Shown here: in pieces, positions 24,235-36,643 of the stretch
Layout of the letters: each line of letters starts with the position of its first letter
Numbering within the stretch: position 1 is the stretch's first letter
Assembly: GCA_029204225.1 (NCBI GenBank)
Contig: CM055106.1
Span: forward strand, 7,980,907 to 8,044,906
Source of the DNA: Diphasiastrum complanatum
Lineage: Eukaryota; Streptophyta; Lycopodiopsida; Lycopodiales; Lycopodiaceae
Length of the DNA: 64,000 nt
Reading direction: 5' to 3'
The notes under the pieces: model-generated
What the model saw: only the letters and a program-made list of their open reading frames with translations
Databases searched by the model: none
What the model was told of the DNA's origin: nothing
Position numbers and translations under genes: made by a program

Positions 24235-26010
24235 TCATGGGATTGCAGTATCGTACTTTCTTCTTAGATCACGCATCCGCATTGCCATAAAGACCTTCTC
24301 TTCAATAGATTGATTTTCCTTTTGCAATGACACAAGTTCTTCCTGGAGCTTTATGAACGTTAGGGCGATACTGTCTTTTTGTTGCTGTTGAAACTCACGA
24401 ACTTTATGTAGGTTTTTCTCTAAGGCTTGTCTAGCCGAAGCTTTAGTTGCCACGGCAATTTCCAATGCTCTTTTAGTAGAAAGAAGCTGCTCTTTTTGGT
24501 TCTCTAACATGTCTCTCTCTTCTTTCCAATTGCTGCCAGCATCTTGAACATGCTTAATTTCTGATTCCAACTGCAGGTACCAAACAGGCGATGATCTTTT
24601 TAGACTGATCAACGAATTTTTAGCAGTCTGATACTATATTTTGGTCATCTGAAGCATGATGTGGAGTCTATGACACGGTGACTACAATAATTGAAAATGG
24701 TACGGGAAAGCAGGAAGCGATATCCTACATTCTGAAGGAACTACTGAGGAGAGACAACACCGTGCTGATGTGTGGTGTGACACATGACTTGCAATGGAAG
24801 AGAACGAATCAATATGGCATTTAATCCAACATTGTCAGCAGTAACAATAGATAGACTGTATATACAGTTTCAACAAACCTCCTGAATGGCGGTCTTGAGC
24901 CTTCGAATCTCCAACTGTAAGGTGGACTCATAACAATCCGCTTCGTCCTGAAACTTCTTCATCTTGCTGATCCAACTATCATATCTCGCTGAATTTTCTT
25001 TCAGCCGTGCTTTCATCTTCTCCGTTTCATTGCTAAGAGTTCTAGACATTCAAAAAGTCTTTCGGATTTAGCTAGCTGTAGATTGTGACGATAGATTATA
25101 ACGAATCCAGAATGCCGATGTAAGCATAAAGAAGTACATACCAAAGTTGGCATCAAGGGAATGGAATGGTAATTAAGAAAGGCGGGCCTATCAAGCCTAT
25201 TTAGAGGAACGACAAATCATATGAGACTTATTCTCGCTCTATTCTAGTACCTCTGGGTTGTCAGAAGTTCCCTCAATCTTTTCTTGTCTGTTTGTCTTTG
25301 ATCTTCATTTTCCATGATTTTAATATCTAAATCGGAGGACATCTGCTTTAAGAGCAAGCAGCGTTGCTGAACCTGCCTCAATTCCATCTTCTGTCTGCGA
25401 AGATTTAGCCGCTTACTTTTTTGTATATCTTTTTCTGCCTGAGTCATTTATGAATAACGAGTTTGCACGTAGTTCAGATAAACCAAGTGTGAAATTGTAA
25501 AAGTGTCACGAAACATGAACTTGTTTGATACCATAGAAGAAGAAACCGATCTTGATAGTAACATATTAAATAACATAAGAGGCTTAAGAGGACCTATTAA
25601 TAATATAATTGGTATGATAAAAATCAGGCACAAAGGCGTCCAATAAGTGGCACGTTAGTAACTCCATTCTTGTGCTCGGGGTCAAAGATTCGACTTATTT
25701 CAGTCACGCTAAGGAGGACATACAAGATAAAAAATCCGGCCCATTTCATGAGCTTAGCAATACTTCGTGGTATAGTAGAAACTGATGATTTAAAGGCAAA
25801 CGTTTATCCGACTCTTTCTAAATTCTGACTAGGCAGCTTAGCTTAAACTGTAATTCAGATTACATGTTTTAGTTATAAATCTGAAACATAAATTCTTGTT
25901 GTTAGATACTGCGACTGCGTAGAGCATCGGACCTGTAAAACCTCAAGCCGCTCTTTTCGTGTATGCTCCATTTCATGTATACGAGACTCAAATCCTGAAG
26001 GCAACGACAT
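24235..26010 (-). CDS. Four-exon coiled-coil protein gene
   Basis: The minus-strand CDS joins 26010-25933, 25438-25251, 25041-24879 and 24570-24235. Every intron is GT-AG, the phases match (0, 2, 0), and the 765-nt sum gives 254 codons plus TGA. The protein starts MSLPSGFESRIHEMEHTRKE and is nearly all charged alpha-helix, with coiled-coil runs such as EKNLHKVREFQQQQ and QEELVSLQKENQSIEEKV. No globular domain, signal peptide or membrane segment is visible. Introns are 494, 209 and 308 bp. The start is the first in-frame ATG after a TATTACAG acceptor-like site, so a non-coding 5' exon is possible. I do not recognise the family; a cytoskeletal or kinetochore-type structural role is only a guess. 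This is the only multi-exon host-like gene assembled in the window. Confidence 0.8.
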
Positions 26011-28620
26011 GCTTCCTTCCGGTTTCTTAAGATTCACTGTAATAGTTGTTAATAAAGAACATATTCCATCATCCCCATAAGCTAGCTTGTCAATCTCGAT
26101 ATACGAGCAATCTACGGACTACTATCCCGAAGCACACGAGTTCCGAATCCCGATAGGTCTCCTGCCCAGAAAAAAACATCAACATTGTGATATATCACAA
26201 TTCACTAAGGCTTTGCAACAAATTTCTTGAATAAAATATCTAAGAATGGGTGCAACTAGCTAATTCTCTTGGCACTCTAACATAGTGGTGTGGCATTCTG
26301 GTTAGAATTCCTTTTTTACCTCAAGGATTGAGCTCTGATTCAAAGTGTGTGCATGTATACACATATGACAACACTAATGAAATGATTTTGTGAATTTTGT
26401 GATTATCTTTATTTAATTATTGTTGTTGGTGATGATATTGGGGTCCGCATGCATAAAGGTGCACCTAAAGCGTGGGCATGTGAGTAACATTAATTTTTTG
26501 CTATCTAGGACTTGCATATAGAGGTGCATCTAAAGAATTGAGTTCGTGGAGTAGTGACCTTAACAATGTTATGAAGATTTCAATGCGCAAATATCCTATG
26601 ATTAACATGTTGACTTTTGCAAAATTTTATTGGCCAACTTGAACACATAATATTGCCTTTTGCAAAGGCAATCAAAAAATATAACATAATGCACCAATAA
26701 AGATATATTAACAATAATACTATGCATAATGTATCAGAATAGAGATGATGCTTTGAAATGGCAAACTCCAGAACAAGTTCTTACTGATAATTTTGGTTGA
26801 TATCAAACTAGATGCTGATCACCACATTGGAGGAACTTTCACCAAATTTTAACCAAGGTCTAGCTTAGTAAGAAGTAATGAGCACATGCAACTTTTTATG
26901 CCTACTTTTCAAACTCTTTAAAAAGCAGAGAAAGGAAAATAATTCTATTTTTCATAGATGGATCCTATTTTTTAGATGACGATCTTGTTTTTCATAATGT
27001 TCGAAACAAGCCAATGTGCTCATAATGCAATGGAAATAGTCAAACAAATGACATAATACATGGTATGGAAACATAGGCTTGGCCCGTTGGGCCCTTCCGG
27101 GCCTCGACTACGAGTCCTTAATAGTCAGAATGTCATCTACTTGTCTTTTTTTGTTATACGTAAAGGATTCCATATTGTTGAGATAAAGAATAGTGTTGGC
27201 ATTGTACTTCATATGTGTGAAGTGCATTAAAGCATGCAAAGATTTTCATTCTTACACAATTACGGTTTCAACTTTGTGCATGAGTTATTTTATGGAAATG
27301 ACCTTAAAATAAAATGTAAAAGTCAATTGTGACACATTTTCTTGAAGTCCATAAACTTCTAAACATCAATTTACAGCTCATAAAGTGTTCATAAAGAATT
27401 TGGGACAACACATTATACTTCATAAAAAAGTCAAAACCTCTAGGCCAAAAAATATTCTCAATTGTAATGTAAAATGCCAAGATAGTCCTTTATGCTTGGG
27501 GAAAGTATTTAGAGTGACCTTTACACCTAGTTCAATAGTCGTTCGCGGCCTAACTACCTCCCTATAATTTTACAGCCATTTTACTAGGTGCTAAGATCAG
27601 AAAAAATAAATCATTCCCAAATACATAGTTTATTTGTGAAGAGGCTTAAATTTGGCAAAACTCATTGACCCCTTAAAAAAAGCCCAGTCATACCATGAAT
27701 ATCTTCATAAAGATTGCTTTGATTTTCTTTTAAACTTCCATACAAGTTGACCGAGGTCACACCTACCATTTTGGATAGCATAGGTCATCCTTTACATAGA
27801 GAAAATGGGATTTAGGGCCAGGCTTTTTTATGGCAAGATGATCTAATGGAAAGATCAGTGGGGAATCCATTTCCGTACATAAAGGATTGTGTTGGCATTT
27901 CACTTCATATTGTTGAATTGAATATAATCTTGCAAATAACTTCAATCCTTTGAAAATTATGGTTTTGACTTTGTATGTGAGTTGTTTTATGAAAAAGGAC
28001 CATATTAAGGTAAATTGTAGAGTAGGTTATATTTGTGAAAGTGACATGCAACACATTACAAAATCTTGGAGTCCGTAAAACTTTCAAAATCACTTTATAG
28101 CTCATAGTATGTCCACAAAGAATTTGGGACAACACATTAGACCTCATAAAAAGTCAAAATCTATGGGCCATACATTTTTTTGCAGCTAGCATCAATGACT
28201 TTCACCCAAAAATTGAATGCAAATGAGATGAATCTAGCCTGTGGAACTAGTCTCTGACCCCTGTGCCCACTTTCTTTTATGTTTTTTGGTGAGTCAGGCA
28301 CTTGTCATGTTGACTCGGTTGATGGTTTTTCTTTTTTTTTCCTGGAATGCTTACATTTGATAAGCATGGTTGCAATCATTTTTTTATCTATACCAGTCTA
28401 TCTTGAATCATGATGTACATGATTTAGTTTGTTGTTGTAATGATGTCCAAGTTTTGAGATTTGAATATTGTAAATAGTATTATTTTCGAGAGAGCTGCCT
28501 AAGTCTACTGATTTCCTACGTGAATTTATATCAAAAAATATATATAGGCTTAAAATATTTCAAAAACTCATATGCTAGCACAAACATGCTCAATCGAAGC
28601 ATATAGCATATCGTTCTGAA
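26011..28620. repeat. Intergenic with a diverged direct duplication
   Basis: Segments of about 300 bp near 27165-27450 and 27875-28165 share many phrases, including AAAGAATTTGGGACAACAC and AGCTCATA. They lie about 715 bp apart. The rest shows no coding frame or paired LTR. Confidence 0.55.
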
Positions 28621-28819
28621 GCTAATTTTGCAAGCAAAATTCATGCACACTCAGAGCAGGTAAGAGAGAAGGGAGGAGACGCAGCGAGCAGCAGCAGGAG
28701 GGAGGGAGGCTGGGGATACCAGAGCATGCAGGAGAGAAGGGAGGAGAGGCAACGAGCAACAGCAGTAGCGAGCAGAGGCAGGAGCGTAGCAGCAGCAACG
28801 AGGGAGGCCGGAGGAGCCA

Positions 28820-28952
<133 letters not shown>

Positions 28953-28959
28953 ATGTGCC

Positions 28960-29710
28960 ATACCCTCTGCTACACACGTGTCATTTTCGGTTTAAGAAAA
29001 ACAATGCATGGCCACATGTGGGCCATACTTTCTATTGGACATGTGTCGTGCAACATGTGCTCAAACATGCTGATGTGGCATGACACATGTCGTGCACATA
29101 CTGACCGGTGGTGTGTATATTGTCTCTGTGTTGAGTGTGAATTGGCCAATTAAACTTTTTTCAAAATAGTGGGAACATATTCATTGAGGAATATAGAAAT
29201 CTCATGAGTTCTTAATATTGCAAGCACTTTGTTTAGGATGTTGAAATACAAGTATGCAAGTTTTTTGGCACACGGATTTCTCCTCTGACACATGAGGTAT
29301 GATTCTTCTATTATCATAAACTTGTCATATTTTTCAAATAAGTTGCCCTTTAATCTTGTTTCATATGGTAACTCTTGTGCTAAACAATTGTTAGAGTCTT
29401 TGTTTTGGGGTTGTGATTGTAGCCTTAAGGTTGAATCTAACTCTATGTGTTGAGGTCTGTTGGAGAGTATCAAGCGTGTTCTTGTTGCTTTGTGTGCCTT
29501 TTTTGCCATATGCAATAAGTTGACGATTAATCTTCTTCGTCAGAATCTATAGGTAAGTCTTCTCTTCTTTTTTGAATGCATCCAAGTAGCTAGTTTTTTT
29601 TTAAAATGATAACTTAGCTTTTATGAAGCCTACGCACATCACACACCTTTGTTGATTTCTTATCTTCTTTACAATCATTTTACTATTTATGAAAGCGTTG
29701 AAAGAAGAGA
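28960..29710. other. No gene recognised
   Basis: Several ACATGTG/ACACGTG words occur at 28970-29100. A minus-strand frame at 29150-29515 has no family match and is probably chance. Confidence 0.45.
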
Positions 29711-29712
29711 CA

Positions 29713-30457
29713 TGTTAGAAAAAAGATGTTGGAGGGTTTGCGGATCCCAAGGCAATCCTAACCCTAGTTAATAAGTGAGAGGGATTTGGCACCCTGCGTG
29801 TGTAAGTCCAACCTGGTGATCACATAGTTATTTGATTAGTTACAAGTCAATAAAAGGACTTTAGGCCTTTTTGCAGGACTTTTAATGTCACATGGCCTAA
29901 ATGTCAAGTTAGTGAATAAAGTTGGGTTTCCCTCCAATTTGGATGGTTCCCACTCTTTTTAATTTGAGTAATTAGGGAGGCAGAAATGGACCAATAGGAT
30001 TCAGAGGTCGGGTCCTCCTCTCTACTATAAAAAGGGACCAACTCGAGTTCCTACACATGTTCATTTCCTCAATTCAATAAAGCAGATTGGTTCTCTTCAG
30101 AAATGGATTGATGAATGTCCTTGCTCTCTATCACTTTTCCTCCATCTCTTATGCTTTATTTGGATTTTGCTAATTGTTGGATTTGATTGTTATTGGGATT
30201 GCATGTTATTATTCTTTTTATGAGAGAGAAAGGGAGAGAGAAAAAGAGTAAGCTATCTTTGTTGTGGATTGTAGTGTTAATGGATCGTAGAGTTATGGAT
30301 GTTAGAGTTAGATGTGGATCTTCCATTCATGCTGAAATCTGAACTATACTATCGCTCTCATGGGAACGAACCTATGTGTGACAACTAACTTCGTCTCTTT
30401 GATGCTAGATTGACTAGATCTTGGATTCAGGTTAGGCAAGGAAAGAAACCCACTACA
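29713..30457 (+). mobile_element. 5' LTR of gypsy element G
   Basis: The region ends CCCACTACA four bases before an Athila/Tat-type primer-binding site. It contains a TATAAAAAG box at 30026 and an AATAAA near 30077, in the expected U3-R order. The left border is uncertain: TGTTAG at 29713 and TGTTGG at 29727 are both possible. No 3' LTR partner was found in the window. Confidence 0.7.
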
Positions 30458-30461
30458 ATTT

Positions 30462-30479
30462 TGGCGCCGTTGTCGGGGA
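30462..30479 (+). other. Primer-binding site (gypsy, tRNA-Asp type)
   Basis: TGGCGCCGTTGTCGGGGA differs by one base from the TGGCGCCGTTGCCGGGGA typical of Athila/Tat gypsy elements. A perfect copy is present in element H at 34043-34060. Confidence 0.85.
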
Positions 30480-31641
30480 GCTATGCCAATTATTTAGTTT
30501 GCAGCATGTTTGTGGATGGTTAGCTTGCACTAGGCATCTTGTCATTGCATGAATAGTGTTAGATCTGCATTTAGGGTTAGTTTGGGAGTGATTTTGCTTG
30601 ATTTGAGTGGATTTGCTTGTTTGAAATCTAATATGATTGTAGAACAGAAAAAACTATTCAGATCACCAATCTTAAGATCCATTTGGATCTGAGATATCAG
30701 AAAAAACCACAAAAATTGGTCAAATCTGCCAGATTTTGGTCAAAAAGAGGCAATAAGAGCTGATAACTTTTTGTCGTCTTTCAGAAAACCTTCGTTGAGT
30801 TGCAAACACCTTCAGTTTTGTTCACAGGACCTTCATTTTGAACGGCAAACAATCCTTCCTAGCAGATTTTCAGAAACATTTGAAAAATCGTCAAAAAACA
30901 TCAAAAAATCACTTAAAGTCTAAAAATACAGAAAAAGAACCTTCGCCCGATTCACTGTGCATAGTTGTGATTCAGATCTATCTACTGCCTGGTCGGCGAA
31001 GAATAATACCAAAAATAGAAGGTTTTTCAGAAGATTAGTTGTCATATTGTCATATTTTTGCCAAAAAGTCACTTTTTTGTAAAAATACCAGTATTACTCT
31101 TGATCCTTCACCAAAACCTTCTCCGAGTTTCCAAAACATTCTATTTATAGTAAAATAATATTTTTGAGTTTGGCGAAGATTCTTCTTGTCCAGATCATAG
31201 AAAATCTTGATTTTTACCCTCACCAAACTACAGAAACTATATTTTCTTGTTTCAAAAACCTTCGCTGAATTTACCCTAGTTTTATCCATGTCAGATCTTG
31301 CATCTGAGAGTTTAGCGAAGGTTATTTCCCTAGAAATTGTCAGAAAAGTTGATCAGAGAATTTTTTTTCCAAAATAGCACTGTTGAACCTTCGCCAAGCC
31401 AATCTTCACCTAGGGAACCTTCGCCAGTGTCAAAATTTGGGTCAAATATGATATATTCTGATTTGGATTTTGAGAGATTGATCATTTTTGAGAAGTATCG
31501 ATTGATCGAATTTCGAAATTTTTTTCACGATATAGAATCAAATTCTTGAAAAGTAGAGATCTAGCAGATCTGATCTAAGATAGTTTTTGATTGAAAAATC
31601 TAGATCCAATCTCATTGTCTACTTGATCTGAATTTGTAAAG
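30480..31641 (+). other. Element G leader with repeated CCTTCG words
   Basis: Untranslated leader. ACCTTCGCC-like words and the reverse GGCGAAGG recur roughly a dozen times between 30785 and 31430, separated by unrelated AT-rich sequence. Confidence 0.6.
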
Positions 31642-32175
31642 ATGGCTACCCCTGGAGCTGTTCCGGGAGGTGCTCCTCAAGAATTCAATACAATTATTGT
31701 TAGAAGAGCACCCTGTTTGGATCTACCCAAATACAATGGATTAACAGATCCAGTTAGATTTCTTCAGATCTATCTTGAATCCTGTGAAGTCTATAGCAAA
31801 ATTTTCCCTCAAGATAAACTTAAGCTTTTTCCTATGGCCTTATTAGGCGCAACACAAGATTGGTACTATAATCAGGATGAAACTAAGCGTACAAATTGGG
31901 AGGTTGTTAAAAGAGCCCTTATCACACGATTCAAACCGCGAGAATTTATGGAAGACCTTTCCTACTTTTAAGTAAAATTTAAATGGGAAAGCGAGAAATG
32001 GTTCAAGATTACATTGAACGGGTGAAACGTCTCAGATCTGAGTGCGAACCTGAGGTGATTAACGAAAATGCCATGATTATGTGATTTTTGTCAGGTTTAC
32101 CTAAACGAATCAGACGTGAGCTGAAACACCATAATGAGTATGCACTCTTGCAAAATGCTATGGATGAAGGGGACA
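31642..32175 (+). pseudogene. Element G gag, N-terminal part
   Basis: From ATG 31642 the frame reads MATPGAVPGGAPQEFNTI, then LDLPKYNGLTDPVRFLQIYL and LFPMALLGATQDWYYNQD...LITRFKPREFM, a gypsy gag. It stops at 31971 and continues in other frames with VQDYIERVKRLRSECEPE and FLSGLPKRIRRELKHHNEYALLQNAMDEGD. There it is cut at 32175 by the left LTR of element H. Frame continuity resumes at 36644. Confidence 0.85.
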
Positions 32176-35100
32176 TGTGGAGCCCTAGCTATGGCTCTTT
32201 ACTCGATTTTTTTTGGCTTCTTATTGCTAAATCCAAAATCTTTACGTTTACCACAATGCCTAGCAAACAACTTAAGTGGTATTTAATGTTTAAACCTTTG
32301 TGCTTAAGGCATCACTATAGACACATTCTATATGTCGAGGGTTGAATTTCTAATCTGAACAACATATTCGTGTTTGCTAAAGCTCGTGTCTTAAAGTTGT
32401 GACACAGGCCAGTCTTTGCTTTGTATTTCTAAAGACATACTCTTCTTTGAGACATGCTTATATAAGGCCACCTTCGCATTTCCCAAGGCAGCTGTCGCAC
32501 ATCTCGCTCTCTCTCTTTGAACTTTTTCAGGGCAACGAAGAAGGCACCATCGCACCTTCAGCCATCTCCAACGCGGGCAGTATGAGTCATCCAACACTTC
32601 ACCAATGGCAGTTTCCACCAGCGGCAGTTTCCAGCGACATCCTACAGGCAGTTTTTGGGCAGATTTTCATGCAGCCACTCAGCCACCATCGCACCATTTC
32701 TAACAGTTTTCAGACAGCCAGTTTTCAGTCAGTTCTTCAGTGAAACCATCATCTACTATGTCAAACTTCTCAACGGCTGTCTATGGTCATTTTTCACCAG
32801 TGAACTCAAGAAGGGGAGCGCTTCATATCTCAGTCAGATCAGACACCAAAACGCAGGCAGATAGGGCTAATTCAGACCAGTTTCCAGCGAACTGCGGCAG
32901 CCTCCAGCACAATCTAAAGTTAGTTTTCAGATGGCTTACAAACAGTTAGCAGGCGTTTCTTCAACACACCAGTGTTTACAAGGCATTTCTTATGTCTTTT
33001 ACCTCTAGCGATAGCCAGTAGGCGGTTTCTAGCAACCAACACATCAGAGTTTCTTCCTTTGCAGGCCAGCGAAACTCAGTCATCATACGATTGTTTTTCC
33101 TTATACAAGGTAGCAAACTTGCATCCTAACTGTCTGGCCTCTGTGGCAGCATTCTAGTGGTCTGCAAATGCCCTGTTCCAGATGGCAAATGACCATTTGC
33201 TCTTTCTTGCAAATTGTTGCAGAGCCCTCTTCTCTCTAGCACGATTTTGCTTTTGATATAACTTGTCAGGCTCAAGCCATTAGCATCCATTCAGACACAA
33301 TGTAGAACAGAGGCATGTGTTGCTCTGTTGGTGCTTTAATGTAGATTTACTGCTTTTGCTATTCATCTGCAAGTTCAGAACCCTTGTGTTCTCAGACTCT
33401 TGTATAGAGCTGTAGCAATCCCTCTTCTTTGCAGTGCTTAGACTGTACCCATCTTTGTAATCTGCAAATGGTGAATACAGATAATGTAAATCTGAGTGTT
33501 CTCAATCACACAATTTGTTTCTATTGTGAATACCTTCTATGCTTTTCATGGTGATTCATGTTGGTTATAGGAAGTTTATGGCACTGTATGCAATGCTTAT
33601 TACATAGTGTTTGGACTGGAATTGTCTAGTGAAGTGTCTTTAGCCTTCAATCTTGTGATTTGCGCAGGTCATAGGAGTTAGATTCATGATAAGCTACTTT
33701 CAAGATAACGGAAACACTGTGTGGCTTTCCCTTTTGCCGAAGTATTTGCTTTCTTGAGTTCACTCCCATTTGAATCTGAAAACCATAATGAAGTATTCAG
33801 TATTTTTCTCCTGGGTGTTTGTTTTCTTTATACGGTTGTACTGGCAGTCCCTTGTGGAAACATCTGTTGATGACCAGATTGCAATCATTTTATATTTCAC
33901 TCCATTCATGCTTAGTTATTTCTTTTTTTGCACTAATAATGACAATATTAGCCTTTTTATTGCTCCCCAGTAGGAACGATACCCGTTTATACTACAAATA
34001 TCTATCATTTTACTGTTGGTATGCCGCGACATATACCAATTTTGGCGCCGTTGCCGGGGAGCAATGCCAAATAGTATGATCTGTCATTATTCTGATTTTT
34101 GTTTACATTTTTCAGATTCACAGGTTACTGTTCCAGTTCTTCAAGTATTTCAGAAGGGAAAGAGTTAAATCTGAGATTCATCCACTTTGAAACACCATTT
34201 CATTTTCAGTTCTCTGTTTGCTATTTGTTGTGGAGTACCTAAAATTATTTACAGTTTGTAAAATGTGTTAAGTTTTTGTAATGTTACAGTCTGAAGATTC
34301 TTCGTCATGTCAATAAGATTCTGGTTTTCCGTAAGCAAACCTATATCTATGCTTTTTCAGAATCAGGTTTTTGTTCTTCTTTGTCTGTTTTGCTTTGTTT
34401 CAGTTTTTCACAGGATCTTCAAGCTAAAATAAAAGACTATTCTGAGGCTATGGTGCTGCCCAAATGGCAGACGAATGCTGATTTTCCCAATGTTCAATGA
34501 AGATGCCAGTTGCAGATTTATTTACTAAGATGCTATTGTTCTACACTTGGTATTCTATGCTAGATTTTTGGAAGAGCTGGCCTGCTCATCAAATCGTTAT
34601 ATACAAATCAAGTTCCGGTTGGCTGTCAATGATCTGTCATGTTGCAGGACTGAAGTTTCAAAGTTACCTGTTGCTGATTTTAAGCAAAGTGCTAAACTTT
34701 CTATGGAGCTGCATTGTTCCTATTAAGTGCCTTAATGTCACATACAATTGTTGAAGAATTTTTTGACAACGTATGATGCTTGCGGGGCCGCTGCGCAGCT
34801 GAGGAAGGGGACATGTGGAGCCCTAGCTATGGCTCTTTACTCGATTTTTTTTGGCTTCTTATTGCTAAATCCTAAATCTTTACATTTACCACAATGCCTA
34901 GCAGACAACTTAAGTGGTATTTAATGTTTAAACCTTTGTGCTTAAGGCATCACTATAGACACATTCTATTTGTCGAGGGTTGAATTTCTAATCTGAACAA
35001 CATATTCGTGTTTGCTAAAGCTCGTGTCTAAAGTTGTGACAGAGGCCAGTCTTTGCTTTGTAAAGCTACATATATTTCTAAAGACATATTCTTCTTTGAG

Positions 35101-36643
35101 ACATGCTTAGTGAGAGGCCTATTTTTACTCTCTCTTTAGAAGGCATTATATAAGGCCACCTTCGCATTTCCTAAGGCAGCTGTCGCACATCTCGCTCTCT
35201 CTCTCTTTGCACTTTTTCAGGGCAACGAAGAAGGCACCATCGCACCTTCAGCCATCTCCAACGCGGGCAGTATGAGTCATCCAACACTTCACCAATGGCA
35301 GTTTCCACCAGCGGCAGTTTCCAGCGACATCCTACAGGCAGTTTTTGGGCAGATTTCCATGCAGCCACTCAGCCACCATCGCACCATTTCTAACAGTTTT
35401 CAGACAGCCAGTTTTCAGTCAGTTCTTCAATGAAACCATCATCTAGACACCAAAACGCAGGCAGATAGGGCTAATTCAGACCAGTTTCCAGCGAACTGTG
35501 GCAGCCTCCAGCGCAATCTAAAGTTAGTTAGTTTTCAGATGGCTTACAAACAGTTAGCAGGCGTTTCTTCAACACACCAGCGTTTACAAGGCATTTCTTA
35601 TGTCTTTTACCTCTAGCGATAGCCAGTGGGCGGTTTCTAGCAACCAGCACATCAGAGTTTCTTCCTTTGCATGCCAGCGAACCTCAGTCATCCTTCATAC
35701 GATTGTTTTTCCTTATACAAGGCAGCAAACTTGCATCCTAACTGTCTGGCCTCTGTGGCAGCATTCTAGTGGTCTGCAAATGCCCTGTTCCAGATGGCAA
35801 ATGACCATTTGCTCTTTCTTGCAAATAGTTGCAAAGCCCTCTTCTCTCTAGCACGATTTTGCTTTTGCTATAACTTGTCAGGCTCAAGCCATTAGCATCC
35901 ATTCAGACACAATGTAGAACAGAGGCATGTGTTGCTCTGTTGGTGCTTTAATGTAGATTTACTGCTTTTGCTATTTATCTACAAGTTCAGAACCCTTGTG
36001 TTCTCAGACTCTTGTATAGAGGTGTAGCAATCCCTCTTCTTTGCAGTGCTTAGACTGTACACATCTTCGTAATCTGCAAATGGTGAATACAGATAATGTA
36101 ACTCTGAGTGTTCTGAATCACACAATTTGTTTCTATTGTGAATACCTTATGTGCTTTTCATGGTGATTCATTTTGGTTATAGGAAGTTTATGGCACTGTA
36201 TGCAATGCTTATTACACAGAGTTTGGATTGGAATTGTCTAGTGAAGTGTCTCTAGCCTTCAATCTTGTGATTTGTGCAGGTCATAGGAGTTAGATTCATG
36301 ATAAGCTATTGTCAAGATAACGGAAACACTGTGTGGCTTTCCCTTTTGCCGAAGTATTTGCTTTCTTGAGTTCACTCCCATTTAAATCTGAAAACCATAA
36401 TGAAGTATTCAGTATTTTTCTCCTGGGTGTTTGTTTTCTTTATACGGTTGTACTGGCAGCCCCTTGTGGAAACACCTGTTGATGACCATATTGCAATCAT
36501 TTTATATTCCACTCCATTCATTCTTAGTTATTTCTGGTTTTGCACTAATAATGACAGTATTAGCCTTTTTATTGCTCCCCAGTAGGAATGATACTCGTTT
36601 ATACTACAAATATCTATCATTTTACTGTTGGTATGCCGCGACA
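32176..36643 (+). mobile_element. Element H: long-LTR, coding-free gypsy-type element
   Basis: Two LTRs of 1856 bp (32176-34031) and 1830 bp (34814-36643) start TGTGGAGCCC and end GCCGCGACA. They are largely colinear but differ by an ~90-bp block present only on the left (about 32750-32845), a ~40-bp block present only on the right (about 35107-35150) and many substitutions. The interior is only 782 bp: a perfect TGGCGCCGTTGCCGGGGA primer-binding site (34043-34060), non-coding sequence and a GAGGAAGGGG purine tract before the right LTR. Each LTR has a TATATAAGG box. It encodes nothing recognisable and splits the gag of element G. A clean 5-bp target duplication is not visible; only ACA is shared. 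Confidence 0.85.
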
